DNA of 64,000 bases from Hydrogenophilales bacterium (GTDB lineage Bacteria; Pseudomonadota; Gammaproteobacteria; Burkholderiales; Thiobacteraceae), in assembly GCA_016235775.1 (NCBI GenBank), contig JACRIU010000127.1, forward strand, positions 1-64,000, in the 5' to 3' direction. The position numbers and the translations under genes were made by a program. This document shows, one piece after another, positions 19,751 through 27,968 of this stretch. A model generated the notes under the pieces. It saw only the letters and a program-made list of their open reading frames with translations. It searched no databases and was not told the origin of the DNA. How positions within the stretch are numbered: the first letter of the stretch is position 1; every line of letters begins with the position of its first letter.

Positions 19751-22369
19751 TCATGGAGACGATTGAGGCTTATCAAAGCAGCGCCAGTCAACGCCCTTTT
19801 CTCCCGCGATCATCTGCTTTGCTGCATTGGCAATATAAGCCTCAGACTCACCCACGTGATACACGTAGTCGTCGCGAACGTCGGCGATCCGATCACGGTA
19901 GCCGCTGGGATCCTTCAATGCGGCGCGAACTGCGTTGATCAGACCTTCTGGGTCCGTCACGACCTCCCCAACTTTTGATCGAGCAACACAGTAATCCTCG
20001 GTGCGGACGTATTCCGGGAGCTGTTGTTCTGCTCCGGAAGAGAAAATGACAGGCCGCAGTGTGGCGAACGCATACGTATAGGCGGTGGACGAGAAATCCG
20101 AGACAAGAACCGCGGTTCTCGCGTAGAGGTCGCCGTATTTCGATCCCGACCAATCCACCACAAAATTGTTTACCCCCTCAAATTGATCCAGAATGGCTTG
20201 CGTCCACTGATTGTGATCGAGGATGTATGGCTTAAATACAATACGGTAATCCGGAAAGGCCGAGAGTAAAGCCGCGATAATTTCTGGCCCCGCTAGCCGT
20301 ACCGAGGCATAGGGCTCCCATCTTGGCTTGCCGTTCAGCGGCGTCGGCGCATATGTGATGGTATCGACAGGCCCGCGATATGCGGAAACCGACGCCGCAA
20401 GATTATCAATTTGCGGGTACCCCGCTGGAATTACGCACACGCGATTGGCCAATCTGCGATCGCTAAAGTGTCGATCGTAAGCATCAAAATGCCAATGCCG
20501 CGAAGGCACCTCGCGTACGCCCGCTGAATTACACTCCTGCATACCGTAATCCAACGCCATATCGCATATTTGATTCATGAAGGGCTGCGCCGCCACAAGA
20601 AAATAGTCATATAGGCGGTAAAAGGCGGGGAACGACGTACGCGCATCGAATGCCATGCGGTATTCCTCTTCCGGTGTCGAACCATCGGGCGGAGTGGGAT
20701 CGTATCGCTCAAGCCGGGCAAGCAGGCTAGGCGCGAACGATCCGTGATGAACTAAAGCTCTCTTGCCGCGATCTGGAAGCGCATCCATGATCGTTCCGGT
20801 AAAGAAAAGATCCACGCTATCGATTTTGCGAATCATGTCACCGCCCACGTAAAAAGACGTCGAATGTTCCTCGAATTCACCCCCAATTAACGTGCCATAA
20901 AGGAACAACACAGAATGATTTTGCTCTTGGAACAGCGTTGGCAAGTTGCCAAAATGGGTCCGGAATGCCGCGTCCGGGCAGAAAAATGCGATGGATCCGC
21001 AACCCGCCTCTGCCGCCTGCCGAATCCTTGCCAGTTGCACATACTGCAAAAACGTTCGTTGACCGAGATAAGCAAGTAAGTTGTTGGATATCCGCTCGTT
21101 AAGATTGGCCAGATCATTCGTTTCGATACAAATCGCCGTTTGCATAAGAACACAGCCGCACATGAAGCCCATTAAGCTTCCTAGGCCATCATCCCGCCGG
21201 CAAATATCACGGGTGAGGCTACCGACTTCGGAGAGCCCATTCGATGCGGCTACCAGGATAGAGGAAGCGATCTGGACGAGTTCATCACCGTGTATGGTTG
21301 CGAGCCCTTCAAACGTTCCAGTTCCGTTCCGGGCTAACGCGTCAGCAATGCGCACCAACCTGATATGCAGTTGTTGCGCCGCCGCCGCATCGCTCCCGGT
21401 CACGGCAGTCGTGGTGAGCGCCATCCATCGGCATATCCGGCGTTCGGTTTCCGGCAAGTTCGATGCTTCCGATGCCCACAGGGACGCATCGTACCTTTGC
21501 TCCAGCTCGCGCCACATGTTCAGCTGTTCAAGCCATTGAAGCATGCCGTTGCTGGAGACCCGCTCGACAATGGACAAATCCGACGTATCTACTCTGGTTG
21601 GCATCGACTTCGACTCACGCCGCTCAATATTCTCTTTGTTCACATCCGCAACAGTGCCGTTCACGACCGCGTGGCCACATGCCTCATACCCCAGCAATTG
21701 CGCAGCTGCACCCACCGTGGCGTTATATTTACTTGCAATGTCGCGATCAAAGTAACGTGCCCACCCGCCAGATTTTCCTTCACGCCACATGCCCACGACA
21801 TCGCGCACCAGATGGCCGGCCTCGCCACGTTGTCGCCCAGTAATCGCTTCAAACGAGAACTTCTCAACGATGTGTCCCAGTCGTTTGGCGTCTACGTTTA
21901 TGCCTGCTTGAGTGCAAACGGAATTGCACACCCCCATCACGTCTGCCTTGAGTTGATCAAACGTCAGCGTGAGCACTGTGGGAGCCAAAGTAGTCCACGC
22001 AACGGCATCAGCAATATGGCTTGCGAACTCGGCGTTCAAATAGGCTAGCAACATGCCACCCATGTGCTTTTCTGCCACATTGTGCAGAAACATATCATCC
22101 TTTACCCATGACACCAATACGTCTCGGGGGTCGCGGCTCAGATGGACACAAAGAAAATTCGGATCGGAAATGCACCCTACGAACGGCTTAGGCCCCTGGT
22201 GTGTAAAGTAAAAAAACGGTTTCCCAACACTGGGATAGATTTGGAGAAAATGTTCATCTTTGTTTGGAGGTAGGATGCTGTATTCCGCCTCCATCGCAAC
22301 TTGTTCGAGGATTGGCCGTATTGCTGAGGTTCCGGAGTGCTGAAGCGTAGCAAGAATAATGTTCTTCAT
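19751..22369 (-). CDS. Sulfotransferase-like N-terminus fused to TagF-like C-terminus, ~872 aa
   Basis: MKNIILATLQHSGTSAIRPILEQ...HLSRDPRDVLVSWVKDD at the N-terminus. The C-terminus parallels 17795-19582 (TYAPTPLNGKPRWEPYAS...VLVSDFSSTAYTYAFATLRPVIFSS). Confidence 0.72.
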   Translation of the reverse strand: MKNIILATLQHSGTSAIRPILEQVAMEAEYSILPPNKDEHFLQIYPSVGKPFFYFTHQGPKPFVGCISDPNFLCVHLSRDPRDVLVSWVKDDMFLHNVAEKHMGGMLLAYLNAEFASHIADAVAWTTLAPTVLTLTFDQLKADVMGVCNSVCTQAGINVDAKRLGHIVEKFSFEAITGRQRGEAGHLVRDVVGMWREGKSGGWARYFDRDIASKYNATVGAAAQLLGYEACGHAVVNGTVADVNKENIERRESKSMPTRVDTSDLSIVERVSSNGMLQWLEQLNMWRELEQRYDASLWASEASNLPETERRICRWMALTTTAVTGSDAAAAQQLHIRLVRIADALARNGTGTFEGLATIHGDELVQIASSILVAASNGLSEVGSLTRDICRRDDGLGSLMGFMCGCVLMQTAICIETNDLANLNERISNNLLAYLGQRTFLQYVQLARIRQAAEAGCGSIAFFCPDAAFRTHFGNLPTLFQEQNHSVLFLYGTLIGGEFEEHSTSFYVGGDMIRKIDSVDLFFTGTIMDALPDRGKRALVHHGSFAPSLLARLERYDPTPPDGSTPEEEYRMAFDARTSFPAFYRLYDYFLVAAQPFMNQICDMALDYGMQECNSAGVREVPSRHWHFDAYDRHFSDRRLANRVCVIPAGYPQIDNLAASVSAYRGPVDTITYAPTPLNGKPRWEPYASVRLAGPEIIAALLSAFPDYRIVFKPYILDHNQWTQAILDQFEGVNNFVVDWSGSKYGDLYARTAVLVSDFSSTAYTYAFATLRPVIFSSGAEQQLPEYVRTEDYCVARSKVGEVVTDPEGLINAVRAALKDPSGYRDRIADVRDDYVYHVGESEAYIANAAKQMIAGEKGVDWRCFDKPQSSP

Positions 22370-22424
22370 TGAATGCCTTGAATGCCTCAACCATGAGTAT
22401 GTCGCGCCCAATAACGAGGTATAG

Positions 22425-23189
22425 CTATGCCCCGCCGATCGAACGCACTAGCCAATGGGCGCCATTGGAATCTGCAATTTCCTTTTCACACAATTGCCAG
22501 TCACTTTCAGTGTCAATTTCATACCACATCCCGTTTACCGGCAGCCCTTGAATCACCACGCCACTCGCGATAAGTCGCTGCAACAAGCCGGTCATATCTA
22601 GCCGATCTACCTCGCTTGGAACAAGCGATGCAAGGAAGTGCGCCACCTGTGCCCATCCCGATGGCTCGAACTTTAGGAGCCCCATATACTGTCCCCGAAC
22701 CTCTTCCATAGACTTGGGGCGCCGCCCAATATCCGACACCCGCCCATCGGCTTCGACCGCAAGGGTCTCGGCATCGGCCAGGGGATCATCGAACCGCGCC
22801 TCCCACAGGCGACGCCATTCAGTGTTGTAACTAATCGCGATCGCAGCGGGCGAAACCATCAGCAGTTGGATGGTCTCCGGCGCGAAGACAATGTCGGAGT
22901 AACTCACAATACAGGGACTATTACTTAGCCATTCGCTCGCGCAACTTAACGAAACCACCATATTGGTTTTCTGCCAGCGCTCATTGTCAAAATGGCGCAG
23001 TGAATCCGGCAGCAATTCCTTGCGGTACCCACGCACAATGCCGATTTCCTCGATCCCCGCCGCACGCAATGCGTCGATTTGCCAATCCAATAACGAACGG
23101 CCGGCCAGCCGGGTCAAACACTTGGGCTGATCCTCGGTCAATTTCCCCATTCGGCTTCCACGCCCAGCCGCGAGAATGATCGCCTTCAC
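22425..23189 (-). CDS. LicC-like nucleotidyltransferase; candidate CTP:phosphoglutamine cytidylyltransferase (Cj1416-like)
   Basis: GTG start, VKAIILAAGRGSRMGKLTEDQPKCLTRL...CIVSYSDIVFAPE...FDDPLADAETLAVE. Overlaps the upstream gene by GTGA at 23186-23189. Confidence 0.85.
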   Translation of the reverse strand: MKAIILAAGRGSRMGKLTEDQPKCLTRLAGRSLLDWQIDALRAAGIEEIGIVRGYRKELLPDSLRHFDNERWQKTNMVVSLSCASEWLSNSPCIVSYSDIVFAPETIQLLMVSPAAIAISYNTEWRRLWEARFDDPLADAETLAVEADGRVSDIGRRPKSMEEVRGQYMGLLKFEPSGWAQVAHFLASLVPSEVDRLDMTGLLQRLIASGVVIQGLPVNGMWYEIDTESDWQLCEKEIADSNGAHWLVRSIGGA

Positions 23190-23809
23190 GTCTTTGCGCT
23201 CCCCGCTTGCGCCTTGCCGAATACCGCTTGGAACATCGCAACATCCCTCTCTGCAAAAGGAGCTAGCCGCTCGGGGTGCCACATGACGGCCGTAATCGGA
23301 TAGGACAGATGGCGGATCCCCTTGACCACGCCATCACTTGCCTGCGCAAATATCGCCAAGTCGGGAGAGGTCGTATATGCCCCGTAGTTGTGAAAACTAT
23401 TGACGGTGGCTTTTTCACTTTCGATGGTGATGGCTTGCGTTTCGGCCACATGCCCGGAGACGGGTTCCAAGGCCACGCCGAATCTCGATTGAATCAATTG
23501 CATGCCGCGGCACACGCCTATCACAGGCATTGTTTGATCCAAGGCCCAGTCCAGAAGCATTTTTTCGGTTTCATCCCGCTCCGGCGCATCGCCGCCCATC
23601 GAAACCAAATCATTCCCGCCCGTAAATAGAACGCCGGCAATCGGCACACCGGAAATTAGCTCATGAGCACTCTCGACATGATTGGGGATGAGGAGCGGAA
23701 CCAGGCCACATTTATTTAGAAATGCGTACCACCGCTGATCCAGTGCATCCCGCCGCTCCCGATGCGCGCCATCCACAACAACGCGCTGTGTAATGGCTAT
23801 GAGCTTCAT
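23186..23809 (-). CDS. Class I glutamine amidotransferase / peptidase C26; candidate gamma-glutamyl-CDP-amidate hydrolase (Cj1417-like)
   Basis: MKLIAITQRVV...RDALDQRW...GVLFTGGNDL...VIGVCRGMQLIQ...VNSFHNYG...AVMWHPERLAPF (Cys and His of the triad). ATGA overlap with the upstream gene at 23806-23809. Confidence 0.87.
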   Translation of the reverse strand: MKLIAITQRVVVDGAHRERRDALDQRWYAFLNKCGLVPLLIPNHVESAHELISGVPIAGVLFTGGNDLVSMGGDAPERDETEKMLLDWALDQTMPVIGVCRGMQLIQSRFGVALEPVSGHVAETQAITIESEKATVNSFHNYGAYTTSPDLAIFAQASDGVVKGIRHLSYPITAVMWHPERLAPFAERDVAMFQAVFGKAQAGSAKT

Positions 23810-24615
23810 CGGAGAATACGCACCAAGCGATTGGCGCAATCCATATCCAGCATCTTGGCGCTAGCCCATTTGTTGAACAGCGTCTCACCGGCGCCAATGA
23901 CGGCAGGAATCCCCAACTCCCCGGCGCGAATCGCCATATGCGAGTTCGCCCCGCCGTACATCGTGACAAAGCCGGTAATGCCATGCGAGAAGATCCAGTC
24001 ATAGCCTGGGTCAGCGCTGGGTATGAATAAGATCGCTCCGTGCAATTTCTCATGCGGCGCAGGCAGTTGCACGACCGGCCCCACTGCTTTGCTGAGCGTC
24101 ACGAAATTCGGCTCGCATTGCGGCAATTCGAACGCCACGACATCCTCCGGGCAAGTAATCAGCGGCGGCAGGCAAAGATTGGTGGTCACCGCATAGGCCG
24201 CTTCCCCTTCGGAAATGGACTGCCCCAGGGTGAAGCCAACATCATCACCCGAGCCATATAGCTTGCGAATGATCGATATGTCGGCAAAAGAAGCCCGTTC
24301 CCTGGCATAGCCGTGCTCCCCGGCCAGTTGGCCGAACAGGTTCAATACCTCGCTCAGGCTCTTGGTGAAAACGAATTTTGAATACTCCCGGCCCTCGATC
24401 GCGCCTTTGATGAAATCAAAAAGCCCCAGCACGTCGTGTTCCAGCTGATGCTGCTTCAACAAATCCTCAATCGCGCGCATTTGGCCGAGCGATAAAGCAA
24501 AATCTTGCCTACGGCGATCTGCATCCGGTGGCGGCGCGGCGTGTTCCCAATCGAAGTAGCGCTCCGGCGCCTCGTCATAACGGGGAGAAAGGATGTCATA
24601 GGTGCCTGGGCGCAA
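23806..24615 (-). CDS. C-terminal (PEP-utilizing swivelling/His) part of a Cj1418-like L-glutamine kinase, split by an in-frame TAA; possible TTG start
   Basis: GITGFVTMYGGANSHMAIRAGELGIPAVIGAG is the phospho-His swivel motif. Same frame as 24625-26205. Context across the stop reads SAFLE*YGHLRPGTYDILSPRYDE. Confidence 0.85.
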   Translation of the reverse strand: MRPGTYDILSPRYDEAPERYFDWEHAAPPPDADRRRQDFALSLGQMRAIEDLLKQHQLEHDVLGLFDFIKGAIEGREYSKFVFTKSLSEVLNLFGQLAGEHGYARERASFADISIIRKLYGSGDDVGFTLGQSISEGEAAYAVTTNLCLPPLITCPEDVVAFELPQCEPNFVTLSKAVGPVVQLPAPHEKLHGAILFIPSADPGYDWIFSHGITGFVTMYGGANSHMAIRAGELGIPAVIGAGETLFNKWASAKMLDMDCANRLVRILR

Positions 24616-24624
24616 ATGGCCGTA

Positions 24625-26205
24625 TTACTCCAGAAATGCGCTTCGGGATAAACGAGCAAAATCCTTCGCCATACGCGAACTGACGGTGTCGAGCGAATTC
24701 ATAAAACAATCGTATTCACGATTGCTCAATATGCCTACGCTCACCAAGGATTTTAGCAATTGCACGGCGATGAATCCGGCGCGCGCCAAGCCCGCAAACG
24801 GCAAAGTCCCATAGCGTTTGCAGTCTTCGATCAACCAGTAAATTTTGGATGTCGCATCCAGATCACTCGTGCGGATCGCGTCCAGCCGTGACGCCAGTTC
24901 CTTGATCCTTTCCGCGTCTTTGCGCCACAAGCCGTTTTCGCCGCCGATGATGTTGTTCGTCAGCACGCGCAGGCTGTCCGCGAAGCTGGCGATTTCATGC
25001 TCTTCAAAATCGTGCTCGCGCAATGCTTCGAGCCGCTGCGGAAGATCAAGGGTATAGCAGGAGTAAATAATCTCGAACTCGACCTTGTCGTGATAGTTCG
25101 GGTAAGTCAGCAGGCGATTGATGTAATGATTGGCCAGCTTATTCGATAGCTCGGGCGACACATCCGCCGGGATAAACGAATTGAAGCTCACGCGGACATC
25201 GATATAGGGCAAGCCAAAAAAGCTCAACAAAAGCGGAAAACTGCGCAGATTCTTGTAGCCGTAATTATCGCGCTGGTAGGCCCAAATGCTGTCGGTCACC
25301 AGCTCCTTGTACAGCGACAAGGCCAGCGGGTGCGGACGCACACCGATGATTTCCGCGGGATTCCAGTCCGGCATCACGCCCAGCACCGTGCGATCGCCAT
25401 AGAGATAAGGGTGCGGCTTCGACGCCTCCACAACCCGCTTCTGCACCAGCTTGAGCACTTCGGCGTGCGTATGCGGATCGAGCTGGCTCTCGGCGCGCAC
25501 GATCAATGGCCGCACTTGCAGAATGAAACAGTCCTTGTTTGCGGTAACGGCGAATTCGACATCGAGGCGGTCAAATGCGAACAAGACTTCCAGCTCATGC
25601 AGCGCTTGAAGTATCTGCGCAAGATGATCCGGGGCCTGAACTTCCGCGCGTTTGAAATAAAGATAGGTGCGAAGCTTATTGGTCGCGCCGGATGTCACCG
25701 AGGACGTCGAACCGCTGCGGTCGTCATAATTGACGACATAGTGCGGGCTTCCGGTGGTGGGCTCGCGGGTGAATGCAACCCCGGATAGCTGAACATCCTT
25801 GAGCATGGGCTGGATGAATATCTGATCTTGATCATCTCCCGAATCGAACGACGCGATCACCTCTTCCATGGCCGCACGGAGGTTTTGCTCTCCCATCACA
25901 TTTGGGACGGAGACGAATTTACCGGCCTGCGATTCAATCGAGGAATCTTCGCTGCGGGCGCTGCTGCGCACGATAACCGGCAGCTTGAACCAGCCGCGCT
26001 GCCGGATCGAATCTAAAATGATCTGAGGCTCGGCCCGCCACTGGGCAACCGAGGTGCACACTTGGGGTAGCACACGCCCATGCACCAGCCGCCCCTCCAG
26101 GCGCGCCAGCGTTTCCGCCTTGGTTCCAAATTGCAGCGGCGTGTGCAGCGATAGATCAGACACGCCGGGCAGTCCAAGCGCGTGTAAGGTATGTGGTTTC
26201 GACAT
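24625..26205 (-). CDS. N-terminal ATP-grasp (PPDK/PEP-synthase-like) part of a Cj1418-like L-glutamine kinase
   Basis: LQFGTKAETLARLEG...LPVIVRSSARSEDSSIESQAGKFVSVPNV...FDRLDVEFAVTANKDCFILQVRPL. Ends at TAA 24625-24627, with the frame open beyond. Confidence 0.85.
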   Translation of the reverse strand: MSKPHTLHALGLPGVSDLSLHTPLQFGTKAETLARLEGRLVHGRVLPQVCTSVAQWRAEPQIILDSIRQRGWFKLPVIVRSSARSEDSSIESQAGKFVSVPNVMGEQNLRAAMEEVIASFDSGDDQDQIFIQPMLKDVQLSGVAFTREPTTGSPHYVVNYDDRSGSTSSVTSGATNKLRTYLYFKRAEVQAPDHLAQILQALHELEVLFAFDRLDVEFAVTANKDCFILQVRPLIVRAESQLDPHTHAEVLKLVQKRVVEASKPHPYLYGDRTVLGVMPDWNPAEIIGVRPHPLALSLYKELVTDSIWAYQRDNYGYKNLRSFPLLLSFFGLPYIDVRVSFNSFIPADVSPELSNKLANHYINRLLTYPNYHDKVEFEIIYSCYTLDLPQRLEALREHDFEEHEIASFADSLRVLTNNIIGGENGLWRKDAERIKELASRLDAIRTSDLDATSKIYWLIEDCKRYGTLPFAGLARAGFIAVQLLKSLVSVGILSNREYDCFMNSLDTVSSRMAKDFARLSRSAFLE

Positions 26206-26941
26206 AGTCCAACCCCGCAACTTTCTGTTCCACGAAATCTAAAAAGCGCGCAAATCGTTCCTCGCCCGCCTGCACACGGATGTCGTTCACGGATCGCCAT
26301 ACGCCAAGATAATGTTCCGGCGTCTGCTGCATGACATGACGACCTTCGAGATAGACCACGTCGTCGAAGAAAGGGCTCGCATTAAGCTGCTCGGTCAGCG
26401 TTTCGGTAATGCCGGAAAGGCCGGAAGAAACACGCTTGATATTGGGCGCAAGCTCATACAGCTTGTTTTCAATTTCGACCAGCAAAGGATTGGCTTCGAT
26501 CCAACGCGGATTCCATAGCGCACAAAAACGTCCACCCGGCCGCAGCACACGGTGAAATTCGCGCGTGCCACGCTCGAAATCAACCCAGTGAAACGATGAC
26601 GCCATGGTTAATAAATCGCAGCTTTCATCCGGCAACCCCGTTTGCTCGCCCTTGCCGGCGCGCCATTGAATCGGCAGCCCCGCGTCATCCGCTTCCCCAT
26701 GGCTGCGCATATCGTCATTCGGCTCGACGGCGATGACGCTGCGTGGCTTTCGCTCCGCCACCATACGCGTCCAGATACCGGTACCTGCACCGACATCGAC
26801 AAAATCGAGCGCGGTGACCGGCTTCTCCACAAGACTCAAAATCGCGGTCAATACACTCGCCGAATAGGCGGGCCGATACTTGGCGTAATTTCCCGCAAGC
26901 CCAGTGAAGTCGCCCAGTTTTTTTGCCATTTGCATGCTCAT
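26156..26941 (-). CDS. Class I SAM-dependent methyltransferase
   Basis: VTALDFVDVGAGTGIWTRMVAERKPRSVIAVEPNDDMR. Ends inside the kinase start (~50 nt overlap). Confidence 0.85.
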   Translation of the reverse strand: MSMQMAKKLGDFTGLAGNYAKYRPAYSASVLTAILSLVEKPVTALDFVDVGAGTGIWTRMVAERKPRSVIAVEPNDDMRSHGEADDAGLPIQWRAGKGEQTGLPDESCDLLTMASSFHWVDFERGTREFHRVLRPGGRFCALWNPRWIEANPLLVEIENKLYELAPNIKRVSSGLSGITETLTEQLNASPFFDDVVYLEGRHVMQQTPEHYLGVWRSVNDIRVQAGEERFARFLDFVEQKVAGLDYVETTYLTRAWTARRV

Positions 26942-26950
26942 CCTTTCGCT

Positions 26951-27487
26951 CTAATGCGCGCCAAACGCCGCGATCAAACCCGCCACCAGCTTCTCGACCG
27001 GCTGCGTGCCATCGTTATCCAATACCAAATCGGGGGCCTCTGGCTCTTCCACGGGCAGATCCACGCCCATCACATGCTGGAGTTCACCGCGCAACGCACG
27101 TGCATAGAGCCCTTTCGGATCGCGGCTGACCAACAATTCCATGGGGGCGCGCACATAAATCTCACGGTAGTGGTTGATATGAGCACGATTCCATTCGCGA
27201 ACCTCACGGAACATGGAAATGGTTGCACACACGACATCCACCCCCTGCTCGGCCAACATCCTGCATAAGCGGGCGTTGCGCATCGCGACCGCCAAGCGCT
27301 CGGCAAGCGAGTGGCCAAGATCATTCGAGAACACTTCGCGCAAGACATCGCCGTCAAGGTAAATCACGGCATGCCCCATGCCCCGCAGATGTTCCGCATA
27401 CGCCTTGCCGATAGTCGATTTACCTGCGCCGGACAGGCCGGTAACCCAGTAAACCGTGCCCGGTTCCCTCACATGAGGGTCAATCAT
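26951..27487 (-). CDS. CysC-family kinase; candidate cytidine diphosphoramidate kinase (Cj1415-like) rather than APS kinase
   Basis: VYWVTGLSGAGKSTIGKAYAEHL...YLDGDVLREVFSNDLGHS...REWNRAHINHYREIYV...RDPKGLYARALRGELQHVMGVD. The canonical CysC NFTGID-type segment is HVMGVD here. Confidence 0.8.
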   Translation of the reverse strand: MIDPHVREPGTVYWVTGLSGAGKSTIGKAYAEHLRGMGHAVIYLDGDVLREVFSNDLGHSLAERLAVAMRNARLCRMLAEQGVDVVCATISMFREVREWNRAHINHYREIYVRAPMELLVSRDPKGLYARALRGELQHVMGVDLPVEEPEAPDLVLDNDGTQPVEKLVAGLIAAFGAH

Positions 27488-27968
27488 GCAAATCTCTCCT
27501 TAAACAATTTCCTAAAGCCAAAAGGTCTCATCTGTTCATGCATATTTTTTGAAACCAACAAAACGTTTTTACCGTGTTTTCAAATAGATACAAGCTAACA
27601 CAAAGCAAACAGGTTCCTGTGCTTAACTACGGCAGTTTATTGAAAAACTTAAGAAATACCATGCGAATTTTATGGGGGATGTTGCAGCTTTTGCGTAATT
27701 ACCCCATGAATCGTTGAAGATTTTAATGGTTGCACTCCATTGGGGCTTGTAGCAGCCCTGGGCGGCAGCGCCGGAATATGGCTGCACATGCAGGCGAATT
27801 ACGAACCGTGCCAGGCCGAGAAAGCGTTGAAGGGCGCGGTCGCAAAAAAATCGAATCACTGAAAAAGGCCGCGCAAAGTTCACCTAGGCGGGGACGCATT
27901 AAGTGCTTCAACTTAGTCGGCCTTATCCCACGTACAAATTTTGGCGGGCAACTGACGATAAGCGCGAT

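Noticed and set aside
26951-27487. Simple assimilatory/PAPS-forming CysC
   Set aside because: Not excluded, but down-weighted: no sulfurylase genes seen in the window, divergent substrate motif, and placement with Cj1416/1417/1418-like genes.
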